A DNA stretch of 42,429 bases from Nitrososphaerota archaeon (GTDB taxonomy: Archaea; Thermoproteota; Nitrososphaeria; Nitrososphaerales; Nitrosopumilaceae): NCBI GenBank assembly GCA_028867595.1, contig JAGWGB010000005.1:53574-96002 (forward strand), read 5' to 3'. The notes under the pieces were generated by a model. The model was given only the letters and a program-made list of their open reading frames with translations, was not told where the DNA came from and searched no databases. Numbering within the stretch: the first letter of the stretch is position 1; every line of letters starts with the position of its first letter. The position numbers and the translations under genes are program-made. Shown here piece by piece: positions 1 through 7,635 of the stretch.

Positions 1-644
1 CCACAGTAAATATTTCCAACTTGATCTGGTGCAACAACATAGCAACCGTTCTCAATTGCTCTTGTGCGATTAATTGTCATCCAGTGTTCCTCTTTCATTT
101 TTCCGTTCACCCATGCAGAAGGTGCAACCAAAATTTCAGAACCATAAGATGCTAACATACGAGACATCTCAGGAAATCTCAGATCATAGCAGATCATCAT
201 ACCAAGTTTGCCAGCAACTGAATTAACTGGTCTTGCGACAGCAGATCCTGGATAGAGTTTTCTCGATTCTTTGAAGCCTAACGCATCATAGAGATGAATT
301 TTTCTGTATCTTGACACTAGTTTTCCATTTTTGGAAATCAAAAATGACGTATCGTAAACTCTGTTTACTTTTGGGCTTTTTTCATAAAATGTTCCTACAA
401 CTTGAATCGAGTTTTCTTTTGCAGCCTCTGATATTGAAGTGACAAACTCTCCAGATATTTTTTCTGCCAGACCTGCAAGTTCTACTGCTGATTGGTGTGA
501 TGGCGTATAAAACATCATAAATTCCGGAAAGGTACAAAGTTTTGAATTTCTTTTTGCCGCCTGCTTGATATAGCTGAGAATTTTTTTGAGATTTTTTTCT
601 TTTTCGATATCAGCTTTCATCTGAACAACTGCGATTTTTGTCAC
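1..644 (-). CDS. Carbon-nitrogen hydrolase (nitrilase superfamily), C-terminus cut by window edge
   Basis: Reading the minus strand from GTG at 644 gives about 214 residues that run off the left edge, so the C-terminus is missing. The nitrilase triad is visible: Glu41 in the TFPEF motif, Lys115 in YRKIHLYD and Cys152 in MICYDLRFPE. The family hydrolyses non-peptide C-N bonds (amides, nitriles, omega-amidase-type substrates); the substrate cannot be read from sequence. An in-frame TTG at 656 would add four residues. The gene follows the small tautomerase gene by about 20-35 bases on the same strand, so the two are probably co-transcribed. Family assignment is firm, substrate unknown. Confidence 0.9.
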   Translation of the reverse strand, partial: MTKIAVVQMKADIEKEKNLKKILSYIKQAAKRNSKLCTFPEFMMFYTPSHQSAVELAGLAEKISGEFVTSISEAAKENSIQVVGTFYEKSPKVNRVYDTSFLISKNGKLVSRYRKIHLYDALGFKESRKLYPGSAVARPVNSVAGKLGMMICYDLRFPEMSRMLASYGSEILVAPSAWVNGKMKEEHWMTINRTRAIENGCYVVAPDQVGNIYC

Positions 645-678
645 AGGTTTCGTCAATTTTTATAAAATAAAAATGTGT

Positions 679-855
679 TTAAAGAGGATTACCTGCCATG
701 TACCAGTTTTCTTTTGGGTTTTCTTCAAAAACTACTATTACATGACTTTCTTTGGTTTTGAGAATTTCTACCGCAGATTTTGTAATTGCTTTTGCAAATT
801 CCTCTTTTTGTTTTTCAGTTCTGCCAGGATACATTGAGACTGTTATCAGTGGCAT
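679..855 (-). CDS. 4-oxalocrotonate tautomerase family protein, 58 aa
   Basis: ATG at 855 to TAA at 679 encodes 58 residues starting MPLITVSMYPGRT. The family hallmark is visible: Pro2, which becomes the N-terminal catalytic proline after methionine removal, followed by an amphipathic helix (KQKEEFAKAITKSAVEIL) and a beta strand (SHVIVVFEE). The length is typical of the roughly 60-residue tautomerase subunits, which work as oligomers. It lies between the rhomboid gene and the nitrilase-family gene on the same strand. The substrate is unknown. Confidence 0.85.
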   Translation of the reverse strand: MPLITVSMYPGRTEKQKEEFAKAITKSAVEILKTKESHVIVVFEENPKENWYMAGNPL

Positions 856-911
856 ACAATTTTGCTAAATTTATGAGATTTATTTCTTAGGTATAGCGGC
901 AATGTACAGTT

Positions 912-1643
912 TTAGGTGTATCCTTTCCATCCATACCTTGTTCCATACATGTATTCAGAACCATGTGTCTTCTTGTACACAAATCCACAGAATAGCCCGA
1001 TGAGAAATCCCCCAATGTGCGCAAAGAATGCAACCCCAGAGCCTGTAGAGCCAACCAATGCAGGCAATACATTTTGAAAAAGGAACCAAAACGGCAAATA
1101 CCATTTTGCAGATATTCTGATAAATCTCGCAAAGAATCCCAGAAACAGTAGCGTTACCACTTTAACATTTGGAAATAAAATGAGATATGCACCAAGCACT
1201 CCAGAAATTGCACCAGATGCTCCGATTGCCGGCATGGGGCTTGAGGGATCAGACAGTATGTGAGTAAATCCTGCTACAAGTCCCCAGAATAAGTACAATG
1301 CAAGATATTTTCCTCTTCCAAACCTGTACTCGATGTTGTCTCCAAAAATGTACAAGAACAACATGTTCCCTCCTATGTGGATTATTCCTTCATGCAGAAA
1401 CATTGACGTGAAAATATTTGTGACTACGCCGTATTGATGATTGGATAACCCATTGCTTATCACCTGCGGTACTGTTCCATAATTTATCATCATGGCTTCT
1501 GCCCTGCCGTTGGTAAATTCAAAAAATTGATGGGTTACAGAGATTTCCCAAAAAAACACTACCACATTGACAAGTATTAACCCGTAAGTTACATACGGCT
1601 TGTAGCCAGGAGGTTTTGGATTCTCATCTCTAATTGGTAGCAT
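912..1643 (-). CDS. Rhomboid family intramembrane serine protease
   Basis: 243 residues with about six membrane segments. The catalytic serine is Ser143 in GASGA and the catalytic histidine is His209 in FFAHIGG. The HxGGNM motif (His89, Asn93) of the oxyanion helix is also present, so the protein should be an active intramembrane protease cutting membrane-anchored substrates. Its substrates are unknown. The gene starts at an ATG with a TATA-like box about 30 bases upstream (1669-1677), which suggests a leaderless transcript, and the tautomerase gene follows after 56 bases. Confidence 0.93.
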   Translation of the reverse strand: MLPIRDENPKPPGYKPYVTYGLILVNVVVFFWEISVTHQFFEFTNGRAEAMMINYGTVPQVISNGLSNHQYGVVTNIFTSMFLHEGIIHIGGNMLFLYIFGDNIEYRFGRGKYLALYLFWGLVAGFTHILSDPSSPMPAIGASGAISGVLGAYLILFPNVKVVTLLFLGFFARFIRISAKWYLPFWFLFQNVLPALVGSTGSGVAFFAHIGGFLIGLFCGFVYKKTHGSEYMYGTRYGWKGYT

Positions 1644-1668
1644 TAGACGATAAGATCATAATTAATTC

Positions 1669-1677
1669 GTATAAATA
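1669..1677 (-). promoter_or_regulatory. TATA-like box for the rhomboid gene
   Basis: On the minus strand this reads TATTTATAC and is centred about 30 bases before the ATG at 1643, close to the spacing expected for a leaderless or short-leader archaeal transcript. Confidence 0.45.
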
Positions 1678-1689
1678 GCATTAGAGATG

Positions 1690-3438
1690 CTATACTGTAA
1701 TTATTCCGATTTTTATGAGATATTGTATGCCAGCTACAAACGTTTGATCATCTATCTGTCCACTAGACCACCAGCCCGCATTTGTCTTGACCCATTGCGG
1801 TATCTGAACGCCAGGTGAGGCTTGGCCTTGTGCTGTTGCAGGTATCTGGATTATGCCTTGTTTTATCAAGTATTGAATTCCAGATGCAAAAGTAGAATCG
1901 TCAATAGTATTTTGCGACCACCACTTGGCATTGTTCTTTACCCATGCAGGAATCATAATTTGCGTACCTGTAGTGCCTTGGTTGCCTGTTTGGGTAGATC
2001 CACCAGATCCGCTAGAACCACTTGTACTTCCGGATTGATTCCCAATGGAAACAACTCCCGTATCTGCACTTACTGTAGATGGAATAACCAGATTGCCTCT
2101 GGCCAGACCTGTTCTAGAAGTGTCAGGCAATCCTGTTGGGCCTACTATTGATGTGATGTTCGCTTGTACGGTGTATATTCCGTTACCAGGTAGGTTCAGT
2201 GTTTGCGTATCAACTGACGATTTTGCAGTCAAGCCATTCTTTGAAAAAATAGTGTTGCCAGTGCTGTCAAGTATCTTTAGATCATAATTTACATCTCCAT
2301 TGACTGGCTGTTCGGTAAATGCGTCAAAGAAGGAAAGATTCAGAGTATTTTTTGAGTTTGCAGTTATGTCAGTTGGATTCCAGCCAAATTTCACTCCCCA
2401 GCCTCCAAAGTCAGTAAGTGCGCTGTTTGATGTCACTACATTTGGTTTTGCCGGAGCAAGAGTAAAGTTCATTGTGTCAGTTCCGCTTGGCATATCCTTT
2501 GCCATGGTCTGTATGTCCACCTTGTTTAGCAATATGTGAGCAATGACAGTACTACCAGATGTGTATGGGTCTACAATCAATCTTCTTCCTGTGATATCAT
2601 AACCATTCATTGTTGCTGAATATGTTGGAGTGTTTGTAAATTCCTTGAAAGCTTTTGGTATGTGAATTTCTTCGTGTACAAAGATTGGCTGGTTAGCAAT
2701 TCTTGTCATGTTCCAGTCAAAAGGCATCGAATATGAAAGCTGTATTTTTGATGGATCAAAATTAAAGTCGTCGTTTATTTTGTCATAGTATGATATTATT
2801 GTAGAGTTGTAAGTATTTCCGTTATATGTGAGATCATGGTTTGACACATCGCCAACACTAAGATATGCATCAAAGTTGGGTATGCTTTGCGGGTTGTCTG
2901 TTGTATCAAAAATGTTGTTGTCATAGTCTATTGAAAACATCTGTATGTTAAAGTGATAAAGTCCGCCCTCATTGAAGATTGGCCCTTGGATGTCAATTGG
3001 ATCGTCATCATTGTCAGGAACCCATCCATTGAGTATTGGTTCATGATCTGCATAAACAGTCCAATGAGGACCATTAGTCGGAATTACGTTGATGTTAAGA
3101 ATTCCAGTATGAGTATGAAGCAGTTCACGAAATAGTAGTTGATTGTGTTTTGTTATAGTAAGGAAAAACGATATGTGTTGTAACGTCTGATTGGTACTTG
3201 CATCAAACCACCTGAAAAATACTGTTGGTTGCACACCAGAACTTGAAATGAGTATTGTTGGATTGACCTTGATGAAGAGTTGTACCTGCCTATTTCCTAC
3301 TGATGCCGGAGGTAGATTTTCCATAGCAAATCCATCACCAAAGGCGTTACGCGGTAATGATGAGAATATCACGGTAGCAAGTAAAAATGCAAATAATGAA
3401 AACTTGAAAAGTTTTTTCAACGGCAGTACCCAGTTCAC
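1690..3438 (-). CDS. Secreted protein with two C-terminal WVKxxAxWW repeats
   Basis: 582 residues starting at GTG (3438). The N-terminus has basic residues and a hydrophobic stretch (about residues 10-30) that looks like a Sec signal peptide. The middle is rich in beta-strand-like, Ser/Thr/Asn-rich sequence with no domain I recognise. A Gly/Ser-rich linker (about 460-490) leads to two copies of a 37-residue repeat at residues 496-532 and 546-582, each with IPxWVKxxAxWW, then IDDxTF, then GIQYLIKxGII. I recall this repeat on many secreted thaumarchaeal proteins. A degenerate copy ends the protein at 7636-8811. Function unknown; an envelope or extracellular role is inferred. Confidence 0.8.
   Translation of the reverse strand: MNWVLPLKKLFKFSLFAFLLATVIFSSLPRNAFGDGFAMENLPPASVGNRQVQLFIKVNPTILISSSGVQPTVFFRWFDASTNQTLQHISFFLTITKHNQLLFRELLHTHTGILNINVIPTNGPHWTVYADHEPILNGWVPDNDDDPIDIQGPIFNEGGLYHFNIQMFSIDYDNNIFDTTDNPQSIPNFDAYLSVGDVSNHDLTYNGNTYNSTIISYYDKINDDFNFDPSKIQLSYSMPFDWNMTRIANQPIFVHEEIHIPKAFKEFTNTPTYSATMNGYDITGRRLIVDPYTSGSTVIAHILLNKVDIQTMAKDMPSGTDTMNFTLAPAKPNVVTSNSALTDFGGWGVKFGWNPTDITANSKNTLNLSFFDAFTEQPVNGDVNYDLKILDSTGNTIFSKNGLTAKSSVDTQTLNLPGNGIYTVQANITSIVGPTGLPDTSRTGLARGNLVIPSTVSADTGVVSIGNQSGSTSGSSGSGGSTQTGNQGTTGTQIMIPAWVKNNAKWWSQNTIDDSTFASGIQYLIKQGIIQIPATAQGQASPGVQIPQWVKTNAGWWSSGQIDDQTFVAGIQYLIKIGIITV
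1693..1953 (-). repeat. Two tandem 37-residue WVKxxAxWW protein repeats
   Basis: These DNA positions encode residues 496-582 of the secreted protein. Copy 1 lies at 1953-1843 and copy 2 at 1803-1693, separated by a 13-residue Ala/Gln/Pro linker. The invariant positions seen in both are I-P-x-W-V-K, W-W at positions 11-12, I-D-D at 17-19, F at 22 and G-I-Q-Y-L-I-K at 25-31. Confidence 0.85.
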
Positions 3439-3494
3439 AATGGATTCCGCTTCATATTTAATGTTAGCTCTATTCTCATTAACATTATATTATT

Positions 3495-4415
3495 ATGGGA
3501 TCTAATTCATTTGTGAAAAATTGGCAAAAGTTTTGCATAGTTTTGATTGTAGCAGGAATTACTTCCATTGTTGCAATTAGCTTTCTGTTACAAGATCATA
3601 ATTTAGCATTGGCACAAAGCTCTTCATCAGGATCAAGTGCAAACAAAATAACAAAAACAATTGCAGCAAACAATTCTACGTCCATGTCATTGTCAAATAC
3701 TATTCAACTCAATTCAACAAATCCATCTGGAGTAATGTATACTGCAAAGTTTGAATGTGGTTCAATTTTTGCAGGTGAGGGGCCCCTCAGGCCAGGCCAT
3801 TATGATACAGATGTTAGCATGTTCAACAAAGAAAGAATCGAGTCTACAGTGTTTTGGAATGTAATAGTCAACAACGGACCTAGCTCCAATGCGATGCTTG
3901 TCAACCTAAGTCCAGAAAATGCTACCAGCATCACATGCCAAGACATAAGAAAATCTCTTGATGATTACAATGATAACTTTCTAGAAGGATTCATCATAAT
4001 GAATGTGCCATTTGACTCTGTTTTGCAGTCTTCAAAAGGCGTTACAGTATCAAACACAAACTACGATACCAATCCTTTAGTGGTTCAGGTGTTCTACACT
4101 GCTAATGCTCTTGATACATTACCTCATGAGGTAGTTGTGGACAAGATTGCATTTTACATAATTCAAGACGGCACGGGTAAGATACCACAAAACATGATGA
4201 GGCAGACTCTTGATATTTCCATCCCTTCCGCTCTCAATGAACTGTCAAACACAGGAGACAGGGTAAAAGAAGTTCTTGCCAAACAGTATAATCTTACAAG
4301 TGATGACCTGCCAAAGGTCGTGGTAAGAATACAGAGCATCAATGTTGGAGTAGGAACTCTAATTGATGATCATGCAATATCACTCAGTACGGTATCACCA
4401 CAACTAACTCCCTGA
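3495..4415 (+). CDS. Secreted or membrane-anchored protein of unknown function
   Basis: 306 residues starting at ATG. Residues about 12-40 form a hydrophobic signal peptide or anchor ending near ALAQ, followed by a Ser/Asn-rich spacer (about 42-75) and a soluble region with two cysteines, Cys88 in KFECGS and one in ITCQDI. That pair might form a disulphide outside the cell. I recognise no catalytic motif or named domain. The gene is divergent from the repeat protein at 1690-3438 and convergent with the metal importer genes, so the neighbourhood does not reveal its role. Confidence 0.75.
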   Translation: MGSNSFVKNWQKFCIVLIVAGITSIVAISFLLQDHNLALAQSSSSGSSANKITKTIAANNSTSMSLSNTIQLNSTNPSGVMYTAKFECGSIFAGEGPLRPGHYDTDVSMFNKERIESTVFWNVIVNNGPSSNAMLVNLSPENATSITCQDIRKSLDDYNDNFLEGFIIMNVPFDSVLQSSKGVTVSNTNYDTNPLVVQVFYTANALDTLPHEVVVDKIAFYIIQDGTGKIPQNMMRQTLDISIPSALNELSNTGDRVKEVLAKQYNLTSDDLPKVVVRIQSINVGVGTLIDDHAISLSTVSPQLTP

Positions 4416-4430
4416 TTGGAAAAACATAAC

Positions 4431-4455
4431 AACCAAGTTCTCACTCTTGGTTTTT
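4431..4455. terminator. Hairpin between convergent genes
   Basis: A perfect 7-bp stem, AACCAAG (4431-4437) with CTTGGTT (4446-4452), encloses an 8-base loop and runs into five T residues (4451-4455). It lies in the 43-base gap between two converging genes and could end the plus-strand transcript. Archaeal termination depends mainly on T-tracts and FttA, so the stem may be incidental. Confidence 0.4.
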
Positions 4456-4458
4456 GAC

Positions 4459-5313
4459 TCAATGATTTGCCGGTGGCAGAGTTTCTTGTACAGTTGCTTT
4501 TTTTGAAAATATGCCAGCGTGCTTTGCCAGCAATGTTCCCACGTACATTGCCACTAGTATCATAACTATGCTTCCTGATGGTGCCAAATTGAGTGGATAT
4601 GATAAGATTATACCTATTGCTGTAGCTGCTACCGATAAGGAAATAGAGATTGCCATTGTTTTTTTGAATCCTTTTCCCATCATCATGCTTGTTATGTTTG
4701 GCAAGACTATCAATGCAGAAATGAGCAAAATTCCAACCAGCCTCATTGTTATAATTACAGTAACAGCCGCCAAGGCAATGAAAAGATAATTTAGTTTTTC
4801 AACAGATATACCGTTTATTTTGGCCTGCTCTTCATCAAATGTAAAGTGCAGCAAAGGTTTTCTCAGTATAATCAGTATGGCAATTACTCCGCAGCTTATT
4901 GCTAAAAATGACAATGTATCGCTTATACTTGTTAGTAAAACGCTTCCAAAAAGAAAGCTGAAAAGATCAATTGTAAACCCGTGAGCTGCACTGACAAGTA
5001 TTACTCCCATGCCCAATCCAGAAGACAGCATGACAGCAATAGCTGCGTCTCCTGATATCTTGGTGCTCTTTCTTAGCTTTGTAATTCCCATTGCTGCCGA
5101 AACAGAAACTGCAGTGGCAGTCCAAATTGGGTATACGTTAAGAAAATACCCAAGCGCTATTCCTCCAAATGCCATATGAGAGAGTGCATCTCCAAAAAGC
5201 GAATACCTCTTCAGTACAAGATACAAGCCCACCATTGCACAGCAAATTGCTGCAGCTATACCTGTAATCAGCGCTCTCTGCATGAAACCATATGTCAAAA
5301 AATCAAGAACCAT
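4459..5313 (-). CDS. znuB: Metal ABC transporter permease (ZnuB/MntB type)
   Basis: 284 residues, mostly hydrophobic, with about eight membrane segments, matching the ABC-3 permease family that imports Zn2+ or Mn2+. Recognisable family stretches include LYLVLKRYSLFGDALSHMAF near residue 30 and the glycine-rich helices that follow. It is the third gene of the importer operon, starting 3 bases after znuC stops. With the binding protein and ATPase it would form a high-affinity metal importer in the cytoplasmic membrane. The metal cannot be fixed from the permease. Confidence 0.93.
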   Translation of the reverse strand: MVLDFLTYGFMQRALITGIAAAICCAMVGLYLVLKRYSLFGDALSHMAFGGIALGYFLNVYPIWTATAVSVSAAMGITKLRKSTKISGDAAIAVMLSSGLGMGVILVSAAHGFTIDLFSFLFGSVLLTSISDTLSFLAISCGVIAILIILRKPLLHFTFDEEQAKINGISVEKLNYLFIALAAVTVIITMRLVGILLISALIVLPNITSMMMGKGFKKTMAISISLSVAATAIGIILSYPLNLAPSGSIVMILVAMYVGTLLAKHAGIFSKKATVQETLPPANH

Positions 5314-5316
5314 TTA

Positions 5317-6138
5317 CTACACCTTGTGACTGTGATTATGATTGTGGTTGTGCATGTGCATCTGCATGGCTGACTCTGAATATGTCTTCAACAAATCTTT
5401 GTTTGAGAAAAACTCATCTTTCTCGCCATGGAAAAACAAGTCTCGGTTCATACATGCCACTTTGGTTGCATGATCAGAGATTGCAGTAAGATCATGCGAA
5501 GCCCAGATTATAGTAATTTTATTTTCCTTGTTTATCTTTCGAAGTACTGAATAGAATTTATTTTGCACTTCCATGTCAACACCAGTTACTGGTTCGTCAA
5601 GTATCAGTAAGACAGGTTCTTTGACAAGAGCGCTTGCAATGAATGTGCGTTGTTGTTCCCCTCCCGAGAGCTCGCTAATTCTGCGATTCCTCAACAAGTC
5701 TAGCCCTACAATTTCAAGTACTGTCTCTATCTTTTCACTATTTTTGCTTGATGCACCAAATATTCTGTTCCAAGAACAACCGCAATTTTGAATCAACGCT
5801 GCACCTTTTTTCAGTTTTTTTTCAGGCAAGAGTCCCATCTCTACGACATCATATACAGTGGCAGGAAAATTTGATTCAAAATTTACTTTTTGCGGTACAT
5901 AGCCTACCATGGGCAGTAATGATTCGTATTGATTTCCCTCATAGCCAAATAACTTGATTTTTCCTTGATACTGTTGCAATCCCAAAATTGCCCTAAATAA
6001 TGTAGTTTTACCAGCACCGTTTGGCCCAACTATTCCCAGCAAGTCTCCTTCTCGCACACTAAACGAGATCTTGTTTATGGCAAGAGACCCATTATGGCTT
6101 GCAGATACATTTTCTACATCAAGTACGTTCATTGGCAT
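5317..6138 (-). CDS. znuC: Metal ABC transporter ATPase (ZnuC type) with histidine-rich tail
   Basis: 273 residues. The Walker A motif GPNGAGKTT lies at residues 38-46, with the signature LSGGEQQR and Walker B LLILDEP further on, followed by the switch histidine in WASHD. The last 16 residues hold a run of alternating His with Met and Asn (five His-Asn or His-Ser steps), which looks like a metal-binding tail. The gene overlaps the end of znuA by 10 bases; the second ATG at 6132 would give a 4-base ATGA overlap and is equally plausible as start. The product powers the importer from the cytoplasmic side. Confidence 0.94.
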   Translation of the reverse strand: MPMNVLDVENVSASHNGSLAINKISFSVREGDLLGIVGPNGAGKTTLFRAILGLQQYQGKIKLFGYEGNQYESLLPMVGYVPQKVNFESNFPATVYDVVEMGLLPEKKLKKGAALIQNCGCSWNRIFGASSKNSEKIETVLEIVGLDLLRNRRISELSGGEQQRTFIASALVKEPVLLILDEPVTGVDMEVQNKFYSVLRKINKENKITIIWASHDLTAISDHATKVACMNRDLFFHGEKDEFFSNKDLLKTYSESAMQMHMHNHNHNHSHKV

Positions 6139-7124
6139 CCCATCGCGTCTTTGAGGTTACCTAAGTTTTGATACCATTTGTCTATGAAAGTAATTCCCTC
6201 CTTTTGCTCTGTTTGGTTTATTCCCTCAAGAGGACTCAGTATTCTTACCTGTGCACCTACATCATCTGCCAAAGTTTCAGCAAGTTTTGGATCTGCAAGA
6301 TCTTCAGCAAAAATTATTTTCACATTGTTGGTCTTGGCAATGTTTTCTACTCTTTCTATATCCTGAGGAGCAATCTCAGCCTCTGGCGCTATTCCCGATA
6401 TCCAGACATCAGTCAGGTTGTATCTTTGTGCAAAGTAATTGAATGCATTATGAAATGACACAAAAGTGTGCGTTCTGCAGTTTGACAGCCCAGACTTGAT
6501 GTCTTTGTCTAGCTTGTCTAGTTTTGCAATGTATACATTTGTGTTGTTTTCATAATATTTGGCATTTGCAGGATCAGCTTTTTCCATTGCATCTCCAATG
6601 TTTCTGACCTCTTGCTCTGCAAGTATAGGATCGTTCCAAACATGCGGATCCTTTCCTCCCTGTGCTATGACAGGCCCAGCTTCATCTTGTGCCATGCGTT
6701 GTACGTCCGCATCCTGCATTTCTATTCCCTCAGATGCTTTGACAAATGTAGTATTTGGAAAATTTCCAGTAGACAAAAACGTTGGAATGAACGCTTCTAC
6801 GCCCGCCCCGTTGTAGATGAAAAGTTGAGAGTTTTGAACATCTTGCATCTGCTGTGTTGGAGGTTCCCATCCGTGTGGCTCCTCGCCAATTGGAATGAAG
6901 ACGCTGACATCAGCCTTGTCTCCGCCTATGTTTTTTGCAAATTCATACATTGGGAAAAAAGATGCTATCACTTGGATTTTTTTTGATGTACTTGCATTAT
7001 TGTTTGCCAAGTTTGTTTGAACATTATTTGGAACAAAAACGTCCGAGCTTGTAATGACAACTGCAATAACTATGACAATGGTAATTCCACCGCCTATTGC
7101 CGCAGTTTTTTTTCCAGAGCTCAA
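6129..7124 (-). CDS. znuA: Metal ABC transporter substrate-binding protein (ZnuA type)
   Basis: 331 residues with an N-terminal membrane segment (about residues 9-27) that anchors or exports it. Metal-site motifs of the cluster A-I binding proteins are visible in order: His in PHGWEP, His in DPHVWNDP, His in FVSFHNAFNYF, and an acidic residue in FAEDLADPK. No histidine-rich loop is present between the first two motifs, unlike many ZnuA proteins. The start is TTG at 7124: TGA lies two codons upstream, and no later start keeps the leader. It heads the operon znuA-znuC-znuB, divergent from the NikR-like regulator. Zn or Mn is the likely cargo; the zinc-type call is inference. Confidence 0.92.
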   Translation of the reverse strand: MSSGKKTAAIGGGITIVIVIAVVITSSDVFVPNNVQTNLANNNASTSKKIQVIASFFPMYEFAKNIGGDKADVSVFIPIGEEPHGWEPPTQQMQDVQNSQLFIYNGAGVEAFIPTFLSTGNFPNTTFVKASEGIEMQDADVQRMAQDEAGPVIAQGGKDPHVWNDPILAEQEVRNIGDAMEKADPANAKYYENNTNVYIAKLDKLDKDIKSGLSNCRTHTFVSFHNAFNYFAQRYNLTDVWISGIAPEAEIAPQDIERVENIAKTNNVKIIFAEDLADPKLAETLADDVGAQVRILSPLEGINQTEQKEGITFIDKWYQNLGNLKDAMGCQ

Positions 7125-7139
7125 TATTCATTTTATCGT

Positions 7140-7176
7140 ATTATTATTAATAAATCTATAAAACGTTAATAATAAT
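7140..7176. promoter_or_regulatory. Inverted-repeat operator candidate between znuA and the NikR-like gene
   Basis: Two perfect 11-base half-sites, attattattaa (7140-7150) and ttaataataat (7166-7176), face each other across 15 bases. This resembles the spaced palindromes bound by NikR-family tetramers, for which the E. coli site is a 6-base half-site with a 16-base gap. It sits 16-52 bases upstream of the znuA start, where bound protein would block polymerase. The region is AT-rich, so some repetition could be chance. Confidence 0.6.
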
Positions 7177-7185
7177 TATTGCTAA

Positions 7186-7209
7186 ACTTATAAGATAGTT
7201 AATAATAAT
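7186..7209 (+). promoter_or_regulatory. Promoter of the NikR-like gene with a third operator half-site
   Basis: A TATA-like box (cttataag, about 7188-7195) is centred about 25 bases before the ATG at 7216, so the transcript is probably leaderless. A third perfect copy of ttaataataat lies at 7199-7209, between the TATA box and the start codon and 33 bp (about three helical turns) from the copy at 7166. That placement suggests autorepression. Confidence 0.5.
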
Positions 7210-7215
7210 CACCCC

Positions 7216-7599
7216 ATGCCGATTGTATCAATCTCTTTGAATGATGAGATCCTCTCGGAACTAGACAAGCTACAAAAAACAATGGGATTCTCTGGGAGAT
7301 CAGAAATTATCCGTGCCGGAATTAGGAATTTGGTATCAGAAGAAAAACAGAGAGCAAACCTTTCAGGCCAAATTCATGCAATCTTGATGGTCATCCACGA
7401 TGAAGAGTCAGAGCAGGTAGTCACTGGAATCAAACACAACCACGAGGACCTGATTGGAACCCACCTTCACAGCAAGGTTGACGGGAACAAATGCATGGAG
7501 TTATTCTTGCTCCATGGGGATGCCGGAAAGATTGACATCATGACTAAGGACTTTAAGATAAACAAGAAAATGGAAAACGTCAAGCTTGTGGCAATGTGA
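7216..7599 (+). CDS. NikR-family ribbon-helix-helix metal-responsive regulator
   Basis: 127 residues. Residues 1-45 form a ribbon-helix-helix DNA-binding domain (strand VSISLNDEIL, helices including SGRSEIIRAGIRNL). The rest is an ACT-like NikR C-terminal domain. Aligned without gaps to E. coli NikR, the four nickel ligands His76/His87/His89/Cys95 correspond to His74, His85, Lys87 and Cys93, so one ligand is replaced by lysine, although His83 and His76 lie close by. Divergent placement against znuABC and the repeats between them suggest it represses the importer when metal is plentiful. The metal sensed may not be nickel. Confidence 0.85.
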   Translation: MPIVSISLNDEILSELDKLQKTMGFSGRSEIIRAGIRNLVSEEKQRANLSGQIHAILMVIHDEESEQVVTGIKHNHEDLIGTHLHSKVDGNKCMELFLLHGDAGKIDIMTKDFKINKKMENVKLVAM

Positions 7600-7635
7600 G
7601 CTAGATACAAATTAGATGGGACGTATCATATCACA

